A stretch of 64,000 nt of DNA from Chamaecrista fasciculata (taxonomy: Eukaryota > Streptophyta > Magnoliopsida > Fabales > Fabaceae). The position numbers were made by a program, and so were the translations under genes. The stretch covers positions 14,559 to 78,558 of the forward strand of contig QANZ01019064.1 in the NCBI GenBank assembly GCA_003254925.1, in the 5' to 3' direction. Shown here piece by piece: positions 1 to 10,918 of the stretch; positions within the stretch are counted from its first letter, which is position 1, and each line of letters begins with the position of its first letter. Below the pieces are notes generated by a model, which did not search any database, had not been told where the DNA came from, and saw only the letters and a list, made by a program, of their open reading frames with translations.

Positions 1-939
1 TTTCCCCCCCCCCCCCCTTTTATTAAGGTTACAATAGATCCCAGAAGATTCACAAGTTTCATATATACCAATTTTGCGATACAACATTCTTGATTTCAAA
101 CTTTTGTTAGGTGGGTCAGAAAACTAAATTTGTAAACATGCACATTTATTATATGGCGAAACAAATTAATTATTAAAATATTAGCTATTTTTTGCCATAA
201 ATATTTAATAACAGAATGCAACAAATTTTGATGAATTGCTTAATAAATTATTAAATCAGTATTATCAATAGAATTGCAGGCCACATGTATAAAGAGCATG
301 AATTTGGAATAATCAAATCACGAGCCTATATGTTGTTAATGTGCATGATAACAAAATAGAAGTCAACAATGTCATTTCATGCACTCGAATTCCAGGAACA
401 AGCCAATTCATAAGGAAGGACTAAAAAGCCGTTGGAAAATTAATTTGTAGAAAAGTTCTGCAACATTTTTAGGTCAAAAAGTAAAATCTGTCTTGAATTT
501 TAGAATTTTGACCACTGATATCATGCATCTCCATTTGTACAAGTACAAGCTAATCTTGAAATGATGGTAAAATACACATAACTATCCTGAGAAGAGGAGA
601 TTTGCAAGCTGATGAGTCCTGAGGTAGTTAAAATTGAATTGTTCTTCACTTGTTTTATAGTCTTTATTAGTCTAAGTCTAGCTATATACGCAGCCCATGT
701 GTGGTTAATTTTTTGACTTTGTTTAATTGAAATATTTTGAAGTGTGAAGCGAAATGCACCTACCTAGCTACATAGCCTCCCCATGCATACAAATTTCAGA
801 GTCTTCTAAGAAAAACAACAATTTCCGTTATTGTCAAATTTCCAAATCCAATGCGTTAAGTCAGATTTAATTTTCAAGATTTCCGGCTTCCAATATCAGA
901 GATCATCATTTCTACGAAACCCAATCCAATTAGACCCTA

Positions 940-947
940 TATATAAA
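940..947 (+). promoter_or_regulatory. Putative TATA box of PR-10 gene 1
   Basis: TATATAAA lies about 107 bp upstream of the ATG at 1054, preceded by a CCAAT motif near 921-930. The same box is conserved at 8022-8029 in the duplicate. Assigned by position only. Confidence 0.5.
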
Positions 948-1053
948 CAAAACGTACGTCCCGGTGGTATATACCTTATTTGAGAGTTGAGAGGCATAAT
1001 ACAATTTAATTGATCATAAAGAGAATTAAAATAGATCGATCAGCAATATAATT

Positions 1054-1900
1054 ATGGGGATGATGAGCATATTCACGCAGGAGTATTCAAGTCCATTGGC
1101 AGCATCAAGAATGTTTGAGGCCACGATGGTAGACTCAAGAACTTTGCTTCCAAAGCTCTTACCTCAGTTCATAAAAGACATCAATGTCATCCAAGGAGAT
1201 GGAGGAGCTGGAAGCATTGAACAAGTTAACTTCGCTCAAGGTTACAACTTACAATTCAAACATCTTCAATAATTAATTAAGTGGATTTTGGTTTTGGAGA
1301 AAATCTACTTTTCAATCTTTAATTTTGTCCTAAAACTACAATTTAATCCCTAGATATTAAAAATATATTTTTTAAAAAATAAATTATTTATTTAGTTCTC
1401 ATAAATAACGTTTCAGAGATTAAATAATTGACGTTTGCAAGAGAAAAATCATAGACCAAATAATGTATTTATGATATCCAAGGACTAAATTATAATTACG
1501 GGACAAACTCAAGAACTGGAAAATAGGTTTACTATTCTTTTTAATTAGTTTATCACTCTTGTAGGTAAAGAACTAATGAAGAGGTTAATTTGTTTTTGCA
1601 GGTGGGCCTTTTGAATATCTGAAACACAGGATTGATGTGCTTGATAGGGAAAATTTGGAGTGCAAATACACAATGATAGAAGGGGGTCCCCTAGGAGACA
1701 AGCTTGAGTCTATTGGTTATGAAGTGAAGTTTGAGGGAAGTAGTGATGGTGGTTGTGTGTGTAAAATGATTACCAAATACAACACAACTGGAGAGCATCA
1801 AGTGAAAGAGGAAGACACAAAGGAAGGAAGGGAAAGCACTATTGCTATCTACAAAATGGTTGAATCCTATCTCCAAGACAACCCACAAGCTTATGCTTAA
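1054..1900 (+). CDS. PR-10 / Bet v 1 family protein, gene 1
   Basis: Two exons, 1054-1240 and 1602-1900, give 161 residues. The intron splits the codon for Gly63 after its first base, the conserved PR-10 intron position (GT...CAG ends). Family knowledge: PR-10/MLP proteins are small cytosolic proteins with a hydrophobic cavity that binds flavonoids, cytokinins or other ligands; some have enzyme activity. Seen here: the glycine-rich loop GDGGAG at residues 48-53, the GGPLGD and TGEHQVKEED segments, and the C-terminal amphipathic helix ending in NPQAYA. The start MGMMSIF is three residues longer than the usual MGVF start; Met3 or Met4 could also be used. It is one of three intact PR-10 genes in 9 kb and differs from gene 2 at only two residues (Gln62/His and His71/Gln). 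Ligand unknown. Confidence 0.93.
1297..1538. repeat. Foldback (MITE-like) element inside the PR-10 gene 1 intron
   Basis: The middle of the intron has imperfect inverted arms. The left arm reads 'ttttgtcctaaaac...aatttaatccctagatatt'. The right arm, reverse-complemented, reads 'tttgtcccgtaatt...atttagtccttggatat'. It makes up most of the intron and is also present in gene 2 at 8388-8630, so it entered before the duplication. Boundaries are approximate. Confidence 0.55.
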
Positions 1901-2920
1901 TTCATATATTCATTTTTCTATATTACAATATTAAACACAAATTAATCATTCAGTATTTTTAATAAAACTCTGCAAATAAAGCTACGGAGAATTTATTAGT
2001 TAAGAATTAATGATTGTCAATAATTGAACTCGTAGCTACCAAATTCATTATTCTTTCGTTGTTGTGGTTGAGTTTTTTTTTTTTTTTTTTTTTAAATTTC
2101 AACATTGGATGTAAGGTGAGTAGGTCCATCAAAGTAAACAGTTTGTCTGTACGTCAGCACATAAGATTTTTATTTTATTTTCTATCTCTTCCTTGTTGTC
2201 ATTTTGGCTTTATCTGATACCTTGCAAGTTGTAACCACAACCAGACAAAGCATGGAGATTCAACTCATGCAAAGCCAGCTTGTATATCCCTTTATATATG
2301 ATAGAGTTTTGAAAAGTTGCTTGATATATAATATCTTGTTGATACACTTGTAGTTACTGTTTTTTTGAAAAAAAAAAAAATGTTGGCTCTATATCTATAT
2401 ATGATTCTATATATATATGATGCATCTGAATACAAGTGCAATATTATTGGTATTTTATATCTGATATAATTTTTAAAATTGGAAGAAGTAATGAAAAAGG
2501 GCATCTTAATTATTACTACATCAGATCAGACACTGTGGCAGTGATATGGTGGGATGATTATTTTAGAACTTTACACTCAAGTTATCTATAAAATTGGACA
2601 CATAATTAATATAGTAATGGGTGAGAAATGACTCTTTTTGTACAATTTAAACTATTTGTAAAATTAATCCATAAAATTATTTTTTAAAATATTTAGAAAA
2701 CTTTCATGAATTTGAATTACTGTGTAAAAAATTTCTTAAACTTTAAAAAGTGACAAAAGACTCCCTGAATTTTAATTTTGTACAAATAAGTTATTTTGTT
2801 GAAATTCTTATTAAAATTGTAAAATCTCTATATATATATACATATATATATATATATTATTTCTTAATTAACTACTATTGATTAATACAATAGTTAACTT
2901 TTAGTTTGGATCAATGTAAA

Positions 2921-2922
<2 letters not shown>

Positions 2923-2966
<44 letters not shown>
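2923..2966. repeat. (TAA)n microsatellite
   Basis: About 14-15 uninterrupted copies of the TAA trinucleotide, likely length-polymorphic. Confidence 0.95.
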
Positions 2967-3323
2967 CATATAATTACAAAGAAAAAAAGAATTGATTTCT
3001 TTAAAAATAAAAATCTTAATGAAATGAATATTTAATTTGCACATTGTACAGTTCCTTATTGAGAGGATCACTTATTTTGCCACCTCATGTTAAAATAATA
3101 TTAATTAATGAAACCCCAATAAATAAAAATAGGATTTATCTAACATGTGACATATTTTAAGGTTTCTTCTGATTGGTTAGTAGAGCATCTCATATCTTCA
3201 AATCTACGAAAAATTTATTTAAAAGATAATTTTTAATATTTGAAAACTTATTTAAAAAACATGTTATTTGAGGGCACATATTAAAAGACCATCAAAATAA
3301 GTGTGGGGACAAGTGAAGGAGTG

Positions 3324-3331
3324 TATAAATA
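3324..3331 (+). promoter_or_regulatory. TATA box of PR-10 gene 3
   Basis: A clean TATAAATA lies 117 bp upstream of the ATG at 3441, in a plausible position for an 80-90 base 5' leader. No other consensus box was identified with confidence. Confidence 0.6.
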
Positions 3332-3440
3332 GCATAGGGTGAAGTGGTCGTTTTTGCTTGTGATCGACAAACTAGTTAAGGATGGAGTACAACACATTGA
3401 TCTTATATAGTACTCCTATATAGATAGATGAGAATTAATT

Positions 3441-4023
3441 ATGGGTGTGTTCAGTTATGAGAGCGAGAAGACATCGACGTTGCCTCCTGCGAGACTATAC
3501 GACGCTTTCGTGAATAAATCCCACATCCTCTTCCCAAAGCTCAACCCCAACATTCAAAGCGTTGAAATCGTGGAAGGGAATGGTGGACCTGGAACCATCG
3601 TCAAAACCACTTACGTTCAGAGTAATACATATAATTATATAATTAAGCATGCATGCATCATCAGCTCATAAATTCAAATTCGTATATTTATTTATTTATA
3701 TATTATTTTAATTTGGTTACGTTGTAGATGGGAAGAGCACGTATGGGTTGAGGAAAGTGGAAGAATTGGACGAAGCAAGCTTGAGTTACAGGTATAGCAT
3801 AGTGGGAGGTGACATACTTCCTGAGTACGTGGACAAGATATGTTTTGAAGACAAGTTGGTGGAAGCACCTAATGGAGGAAGCATTGTTAACATCATCGTC
3901 AAATATTACACCAAATCTGACACTTCTCCTCCTGAGGACGAAATCAACAAGGCTCAAGGAAAGGCAGACAAGTTTTTCAGGGCAGTCGAGGCTTACCTTT
4001 TGGCAAACCCCGACTTTAACTAG
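3441..4023 (+). CDS. PR-10 / Bet v 1 family protein, gene 3 (divergent member)
   Basis: Exons 3441-3621 and 3728-4023 give 158 residues, the usual PR-10 length. The intron is only 106 bp and interrupts codon 61 after its first base, the same phase as in the neighbouring copies. Features seen: canonical MGVF start, glycine-rich loop GNGGPG at residues 46-51, the Bet v 1 signature region (EAPNGGSIVNIIVKYYT) and C-terminal helix ending AYLLANPDFN. It looks like a mainstream pathogenesis-related PR-10 (the class that includes food and pollen allergens in legumes and birch), unlike the more divergent genes 1 and 2. It lies in the same direction between them, so the cluster arose by tandem duplication. 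The expected role is ligand binding in stress or hormone responses; no ligand can be inferred. No defect seen. Confidence 0.94.
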
Positions 4024-5149
4024 CTATACACACAATCCCCCTATATATATATACTTCCTTCAATCATTCTCTTTCCTCTTCAATTTCCAAAACCATATAT
4101 ATATATATTAATCTTAATTTCAGAGTCATATATATATATATATATACAGACACATGTTGTTAATAATAACATGAATGCGTCTATTAATTCATGCATCACA
4201 TGATTGTATCTGTTATAGGTATACAATCTGAATCCTCTCTAATGCATTATAAGTTAAGTGAACAAGTAAAGAAAGAGGGTGCTACTAATACTTTCTCTCT
4301 TTAGCCTATTCCTATCTCTTTCAGCACTATATCCTAAAGTATTATAGAGAATTCAAATTAGTTATGTATAATGTCTTTACTACTGTGTGCATGTTGGCTT
4401 GTACGTGTGGGGGATTGAGATTGCTGTAATCTGTGTGCATCTTTTGATTTGCTGCTAGCATTTTCCACATTTTCCCTTGTGTTTTGTAATAATAAATATC
4501 TACCACCGTTAATTATATTATTGTAATGAGATTCATGCATCTCTATTAATCAAGGTTTGCCGGCCTTATATATATATACATATACATATTTGATCAGTAC
4601 TATAATTCTTTATGAAATGATTAGACGACTCAACTAAACTTTGATTTGTTTGCTCTACTGGATAAAATAATATATAATCAATATGATATATATCTAGCTC
4701 TCTATATCACAATTCTTTTAATAAACAGAAAAGTCAATGTTCTACCTACTCTGCGGAAGAGAGACAGTCGAACTATACTAACGGATGTCATCAATCTAAT
4801 TTATTCATTTGATATATATATATATTTCTGTACTTTTTAAAAAAAAAAAAATTGTTCAGCGTGTTTGGCGCGCATAGATTAATAATTTAATATTTAAAGA
4901 GGGCTACTAGAGAAGAACCCTATTTTATTCATTGGATGATGACAGAACTAAGTAATTTTATTTTATTTTGTTTGGAGCCAATTAAGTACTTTTAATTTAG
5001 GACTATTCTCCATTTAAAAAAAAAAGATTAGTCTATCATACAACTTATTGCAATTTACATGCATATAATGAGTTATGTAGCATAATTGAAGCTCTTGATA
5101 TTATTTAATGATATTAAACAATGGAGAGACAACTGTTTAAATGATTACC
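4024..5149. other. Intergenic spacer, no gene seen
   Basis: AT-rich sequence with several (TA)n runs (4037-4050, 4096-4108, 4127-4145, 4571-4590). No ORF resembles a known family. It probably includes the PR-10 gene 3 3' UTR. Confidence 0.7.
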
Positions 5150-5430
5150 ATACAACACAATTGGGGAGCATCAAGTGAAAGAGGAAGACACAAAGGAAGG
5201 AAGGGAAAGAACTATTGCAATCTACAAAGTGGTTGACTCCTACTTCCAATACAACCCACAAGCTTATGCTTAATTCATATATTCATTTTTCTATATTAAA
5301 ATATTAAACACAAATTCATTCAATATTTTTAATAAAACTCTGCAAATAAAGCTACGGAGAATTTATTAGTTAAGAATTAATGTTTGTCAATAATTGAACT
5401 CCTAGCTACCAAAATCATTATTCTTTCGTG
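5150..5430 (+). pseudogene. PR-10 gene 1-type fragment: end of exon 2 plus 3' flank
   Basis: 5156-5272 repeats the last about 39 codons of PR-10 gene 1 (TGEHQVKEEDTKEG...NPQAYA, stop) with a few substitutions. The match continues into the 3' flank to about 5430 ('aataaaactctgcaaataaa...'). Exon 1, the intron and the first half of exon 2 are missing, so no protein can be made. The fragment records a further duplication of this locus. Confidence 0.9.
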
Positions 5431-5452
5431 AATAATGGCAAGAATTTATTAG

Positions 5453-5623
5453 TTTGAGGCAGCAGCAGATGGTGGTACCAAAATCAAGGTGACTAGCAAG
5501 TATTATACCAAACCCGATTTTGAGGTCAACGAGAGTGAAATCAACATTACCAAGGAAAAAACTTTGGCCATTTACAAAGTTGTGGAAGCCTATCTCCTCC
5601 AGAACCCTCATGTTTATGTTTGA
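5453..5623 (+). pseudogene. PR-10 exon 2 fragment of a different subfamily
   Basis: An open stretch ending at the stop 5621-5623 encodes the C-terminal 56 residues of a PR-10 protein (EAAADGGTKIKVTSKYYT ... AYLLQNPHVYV). It is not a copy of genes 1-3. It is closest in style to gene 3 but keeps its own sequence, so it is the remnant of a fourth, lost PR-10 gene. Upstream the sequence switches abruptly to the flank of the preceding fragment, so the two pseudogenes are fused at about 5430-5452. Confidence 0.88.
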
Positions 5624-5682
5624 TGTTTTTTTTTTTTGTTGCCCAAGATATCTCCTAACCCAACAGATTAAAGACTAATTTT
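5624..5682 (-). mobile_element. 3' fragment of the SINE family seen at 55020
   Basis: A poly(T) run followed by 'gttgcccaagatatctcc' and 'agactaat' matches the reverse complement of the 3' end of the complete SINE at 55020-55199 (its 3' end reads '...ggggataccttaggcaac' plus A tail). Only about 60 bp remain; it abuts the stop codon of the PR-10 fragment. Confidence 0.6.
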
Positions 5683-5872
5683 TCTGGCAAAAAAAAGACT
5701 AATTTTCCACGGAGTTTATACTTGATTTCACACATCCATTATAATACATATCTACGAAGTTATTTATATTAATAAGGTCTTCCCATCAAGGCTTGTGTGA
5801 GTCTCATCTTTGGATTTGGCTTAAATGTTATGTAATCTTGCATCAGCTGTTACCGAATCATGCTTCTTGTCT

Positions 5873-5931
5873 CAGTGTCTCTGTTATATCCTCTGTTTTT
5901 CTCATTGTCTCTGTTATATCCTCTGTTTTTA
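5873..5931. repeat. Two-copy tandem repeat
   Basis: The about 30-bp unit 'tctctgttatatcctctg' plus 'tttttctca' occurs twice in direct tandem. Confidence 0.75.
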
Positions 5932-6145
5932 CTTTTTACTAGTTGATGTGCTTTTCAACCCTCTTTCTCATGGCTTATTAATTTTCCTTAAGATAACCTA
6001 ATATGAAATGAATCATAAATATAAATACCACAATAAAATCAAACGAGAAAATATCAGTTCATGTATAGAACTTGAAGAATTACGATTATATTTAATATAA
6101 GCCTGGTTAATATTTGTCACATTCCCAGGTCATAATTTATTTTCT

Positions 6146-6910
6146 GAAAATTGGTAGAAAGGTGGAAACAAGCTTTGGAGACTTACGGTTTTCGTATCAG
6201 TAGAAGTAAGACAGAGTTTATGACGTGTAAATTCAGTGGTAGAGAAGGGAATCCTACGGATAGTGTAAAATTCGATGATCATCAGTTACAAGAAGTCACA
6301 AGCTTTAAGTATTTGGGAACGATATTGCAAAGCAAACGGGAAATGGAAGAGAATGTTAATCACAGGATTCAGGCAGGGTGGATGAAGTGGAGAAAGGCCT
6401 CAGGGGTTCTGTGATAGAAAAGTGCCGCTTAAACTAAAAGGAAAATTTTACCGCGCGGCAATAAGACTCGCTCTATTGTATGGTAGTGAATGTTGGGCGA
6501 TAAAAGGGCAACATGAGCAAAAACTCAACATGACTGAGATGAGAATGCTACGTTGGATGTATGGTCATACTATTAAGGATAAGATTACGAATGAGGTCAT
6601 CAGAGAGGAGGTTGGCGTGGCGCCTATCATTGAGAAATTGGTCGAAACACGCTTTAAGTGGTTTGGGCATGTGCAAAGAAGACCTTTAGAGGCTCCAGTA
6701 CGCAGAGTTGATCAAATGGTAGATAATCCTATAATACGAAGAAGGGGAAAACCAAAGAAAACTATCTAAGAAACTATTCGGAAAGATCTAGCTATCATTA
6801 ATTTTACGGTTGACATATGCAAGGATATAACACGTTAGCGTCAATTGATCCATATAGTCGACTCTACTTAGTGGGATAAGGCTTTGGTGGTGGTTGTTGT
6901 TGTTGTAGTC
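6146..6910 (+). mobile_element. 5'-truncated, frameshifted RTE-type LINE (non-LTR retrotransposon)
   Basis: 6151-6414 encodes the end of a reverse transcriptase domain (GFRISRSKTEFM, then FKYLGTILQSKREMEENVNH). 6422-6769 continues it one frame over (LKLKGKFYRAAIR..LYGSECWAIKGQHE, then TEMRMLRWMYGHT, KWFGHVQRRPLEAPVRRVDQ). A single missing base near 6414 breaks the frame, so the copy is dead. The 3' end carries TTG repeats (6889-6907), typical of plant RTE LINEs. The 7-bp ATTTTCT occurs immediately before (6139-6145) and after (6911-6917), a possible target-site duplication. The endonuclease and most of the RT are missing. Family assignment rests on the characteristic C-terminal motifs, recalled from memory. 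Confidence 0.85.
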
Positions 6911-8021
6911 ATTTTCTAGGTTTCAATTTTGGATATTTTCCATAAGCTTAGTTTTTTTCTTCAAAGTAGAGTTATTAGTGTTATATTTATATTGAGCTAC
7001 AATCTAGCTAGAAATGGAACCTATGAAAGAATAAGTAAATGTTAATTATTTTTTTCCCCTTTTATTAAGGTTACAATTGATCCCAGAAGATTCACAAGTT
7101 TCATATATACTACCAATTTGCGGAACAACATTCTTGATTTCAAACTTTTGTTAGGTGGGTCGTCAGAAAACTAAATTTGTAAACATGACATTTGTTATAT
7201 GGCGAAACAAATTATTACAATATTTACTATTTTTTGTCATAAATATTTAATAACAGAATGCAAAACATATTGATGAATTGCTTAATAAATTTAAATTAGT
7301 ATTATCAAATATCAATAGAATTGCAGGCCGCATGTATAAAGACTAAAGAGCATGAATTTAGAATAATAAAATCACAAGCCTATATAAGATGATGATGTAT
7401 GATAACAAAATATAAGTCAAACCATCTCATTTCATGCACCCGAATTCCAGGAACAAGCCAATTTATAAGGAAGGACTATAAGGCTGTTGAAAAATTAATT
7501 CGTAGAAAAGTTCTGCACTATTTTTAGGTCAGAAAGTAAAATCTGTCTTGAATTTAGAATTTTGGCCACTGATATCATGCATCTCCATTTGTACAACAGT
7601 ACAGTACAAGTACAAGCTAATGTTGAAATGGTAACATATACTTAACTATCCTGAAAAGAGATTTGCTAGCTGATGAGTCCTGAGGTAGTTAAAATTGAAT
7701 TGTTCTTCACTTGTCTTATAGTCTTTATTAGTCTAAGTCTAGCTATATACGCAGCCCATGTGTGGTTAATTTCATGACTTTGTTTAATCAATTATAATTA
7801 ATTGAAACATTTTGAAATGTCAAGCGAAATAATGCATGCTTACCTACCTAGCTGTAGCCTTCCCATGCATTCAAATTTCAGAGTCTTCTAAGAAAAACAA
7901 CAATTTCCGTTATTGTCAAATTTCCAAATCCAATGTGTTAAGTCGTATTAGATTTTCAAGATTTCCGGCTTCCATTATCAGAGATCATCATTTCTACGAA
8001 ACCCAATCCAATTAGCTCCTA

Positions 8022-8029
8022 TATATAAA
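8022..8029 (+). promoter_or_regulatory. Putative TATA box of PR-10 gene 2
   Basis: TATATAAA in the same context as 940-947 of the duplicate, about 120 bp upstream of the ATG. Confidence 0.5.
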
Positions 8030-8149
8030 CAAAACGTACGTCCCGGTGGTATATATATACCTTATTTGAGAGTTGAGAGGCATAATACAATTTAATTGAT
8101 CATAAAGAGAATTGAAATAGATCGATCAGCAATATAATATATATTAATT

Positions 8150-8995
8150 ATGGGGATGATGAGCATATTCACGCAGGAGTATTCAAGTCCATTGGCAGCA
8201 TCAAGAATGTTCGAGGCCACGATGGTAGACTCAAGAACTTTGCTTCCAAAGCTCTTACCTCAGTTCATAAAAGACATCAATGTCATCCAAGGAGATGGAG
8301 GAGCTGGAAGCATTGAACAAGTTAACTTCGCTCATGGTTAAAACTTATTACAAATCAAACATCTTCAATTATTAATTAAGTGTTTTGTTTTTGGAGGAAA
8401 TCTACATTTTAATCTTTTATTTTGTCCTAAAACTACAAGTTAGCCCCTAGATATTAAAAATATATTCTTTTTACAAATATGAATTATTTAGTTCTCATAA
8501 ATAACATTTCAGAAATCAAATAGTAGACGTTTGTAAAAACAAATCATAGACCAAAGAACGTATTTATGATATCTAAGGACTAAATTATAACTTTGGGACA
8601 AACTCAAGAACTGGAAAATAGGTTTTTTTTTTCTAATTAGTTTATCACTCTTGTAGGTAAAGAATTAATGAAGAGGTTAATTTGCTGTTTTTGCAGGTGG
8701 GCCTTTTGAATATCTGAAACAGAGGATTGATGTGCTTGATAGGGAAAATTTGGAGTGCAAATACACAATGATAGAAGGGGGTCCCCTAGGAGACAAGCTT
8801 GAGTCTATTGGTTATGAAGTGAAGTTTGAGGGAAGTAGTGATGGTGGTTGTGTGTGTAAAATGATTACCAAATACAACACAACTGGAGAGCATCAAGTGA
8901 AAGAGGAAGACACAAAGGAAGGAAGGGAAAGCACTATTGCTATCTACAAAATGGTTGAATCCTACCTCCAAGACAACCCACAGGCTTATGCTTAA
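8150..8995 (+). CDS. PR-10 / Bet v 1 family protein, gene 2 (near-identical to gene 1)
   Basis: Exons 8150-8336 and 8697-8995 (187 and 299 bp, the same sizes as gene 1) give 161 residues with the intron inside codon 63. The protein differs from gene 1 only at residue 62 (His for Gln) and residue 71 (Gln for His); a few synonymous changes also occur. The glycine-rich loop (48-53) and C-terminal helix are intact, so both copies appear functional. The predicted role is the same as for gene 1: cytosolic ligand-binding protein of the pathogenesis-related type. The intron carries the same foldback element (8388-8630). Because promoters are also duplicated, the two genes are probably co-expressed unless the small 5' indels matter. 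Confidence 0.93.
8388..8630. repeat. Foldback element in PR-10 gene 2 intron
   Basis: Paralogous copy of the intronic foldback at 1297-1538, with independent small substitutions and indels. Confidence 0.5.
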
Positions 8996-9727
8996 TTCAT
9001 ATATTCATTTTTCTTAATTACAATATTAAACACAAATTAATCATTCAGTATTTTTAATAAAACTCTGCAAAATTAAGCTGCAGAGACTTTAGTTTGGAGT
9101 TAATGATTGCCAATAATTGAACTCCTAGCTACCAAATCATTATTCTTTTGTTGTTCTGGGTGTGTTTTCCTTCTTGTTTTTTTTTTTTTAACTTCTGCTT
9201 TCAAGATTGATGTAAGGTGAGTAGGCCCATCGAAGAAAAAGGTTTGCCTGTCAGCATAAGTTTTTTTATTTTATTTTATATTTTCTCCTTTTTGTCATTT
9301 TGGCTTTTGGGTATCTGATACCTTGCAAGTTGTAAGTTGTAACCATAATCAGACAAAACATGGAGATTCAACTCATGCAAAGCCAGCTTGTATATCCCCA
9401 TATATATGATGGAGTTTTGAAAAGTTGCTTGATACACTTTTAGTTTACTTTTTATTTTTATTTTTATAATGTTGGCTCTATACCTATGATTGTATGATGC
9501 AGCTGAATACAAGTATAATACAATAGTATTGGTATTTTATATTTGATATAGTATTTAAAAATGAAAAAAAAAAAGGTTTTTTAATTATTATATCTAGATA
9601 TTGTGGCAGTGATATATATGGTGGGATGATTATTTTAGAACTTTACACTCAAGTTATCTATAAATTGGACACATAATATAGTAATGGGTGAACCTGAGGC
9701 ACGAAATGACTCTTCTTTGTACAATTA

Positions 9728-10918
9728 AATTGGGACAAGTTTTCTACCAAAAGGAAAAAAGATGAATTCTTATTATGTAATCATCCATAACGCCGACTTA
9801 TCAACGTGTACATATGGTACCATTATAACATTATTCCTTACAAACTTTGAAAGAAACAGCCACTTTACGATTTTCTTTTTCCTTTTTTTTCTGAGGAAAA
9901 GGACCATATAAATTAATGTTTGAACTTGTGACGTTTACGGCTCTAATATTCATTGGAAAAAGCTAGTTTCTTTTTTTCCTTTTGTTCAGTCAAACTATGT
10001 TATAATAACTCATTATGTGGTCCAGTTATATATTCTATCCGGTTTCTACAATGGTCAAGAGACTCATCACTCAAGACTATTTTTTAATACATGGAAAATT
10101 TACAATCATGCCACGTGGAAAAGTTAAAAGGCATTAGTAGGTACTACTTGTGTTAGGCGTTAATTGTCATTAATTTTGTATTAAAAATTAAAGAACTGCA
10201 TGTATATTTGAATGTGAAATTATATAGAAAGAAAATATATAAATATATATATATAGTATTTGGATATCAATGTGTGGAATGATTTTTTCATCAGTTTTTT
10301 TGCATTTTAAAATAAACTTAGAATCAATTTTTTTAAGTTTGAAATGGTTCAAGTTTATTTTTTACTCCTTCCAAATTGTCAAGTTGCTGGTATATATTAA
10401 TCTTGTTTTTAAAAGATGAATGAATAATTGAAAAAGAAATGGCACTTTAGACTTTAGAGACCCATAATTTAATTGTAAGTTAAAGTAAACAAGTAAACAA
10501 CCATGGGAACTTTCTTTGGATCACAAGGGTTTCTATATATATATTGCCAATGATATTGCTCAGCCTCTTCAAATTTCAAACCTTTTTATATCCTAACCTT
10601 TTTAACATCTCCTAAATCTATATCCATGGCCATCATCAATCAAGCACAACAAAAAATCTCCCTTTGCATCAGCATTACATATGTCAATATATAATTAATC
10701 TCATATCTTAATTAGAAAATGACTTCCATATACCCTAATGAAGCAATACCAATTCCCCCACCCCAAAGAAAAGTGATTCCTTGCATGTCCTACAGCTTTT
10801 GCCTTTTAAAGATTCCCAGCCAGCATACAAATACATGCCACTTACCTCATTCTTTAGCCCCTTCTCATTTGACCTTACCTCTTTCTTTTCTCTAATTCCA
10901 TAATTGCATCATTCGCTC
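9728..10918. other. Intergenic region upstream of the HIPP gene
   Basis: AT-rich, no gene seen. The last 400 bp include TATATATA at 10533-10542 and pyrimidine-rich leader-like sequence before the ATG at 10919. Confidence 0.7.

Larger units (their letters stand above)
1..2648 (+). repeat. Tandem segmental duplication, copy 1 (contains PR-10 gene 1)
   Basis: This block matches 7050-9727 nearly base for base: 5' flank, promoter, both exons, intron and 3' flank of a PR-10 gene. The match starts at the first bases of the window, so the true left limit is not visible. It ends near 2648, where the text after 'gactctttttgtacaattaaa' in the two copies diverges. Differences are mostly small indels in flank and intron; the coding parts differ at about five bases. 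A shorter third copy of the exon 2 end and 3' flank lies at 5150-5430. Confidence 0.9.
2649..3440. other. Intergenic spacer between PR-10 genes 1 and 3
   Basis: AT-rich spacer with no credible coding sequence. It holds a (TAA)n microsatellite at 2923-2966, TA runs at 2826-2858 and the promoter of PR-10 gene 3 at its end. Confidence 0.8.
7050..9727 (+). repeat. Tandem segmental duplication, copy 2 (contains PR-10 gene 2)
   Basis: Second copy of the 1-2648 block. It starts just after the LINE relic and ends near 9727. Small indels separate the copies in the flanks and intron; the promoter region and exons are near-identical, which points to a young duplication. Confidence 0.9.
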
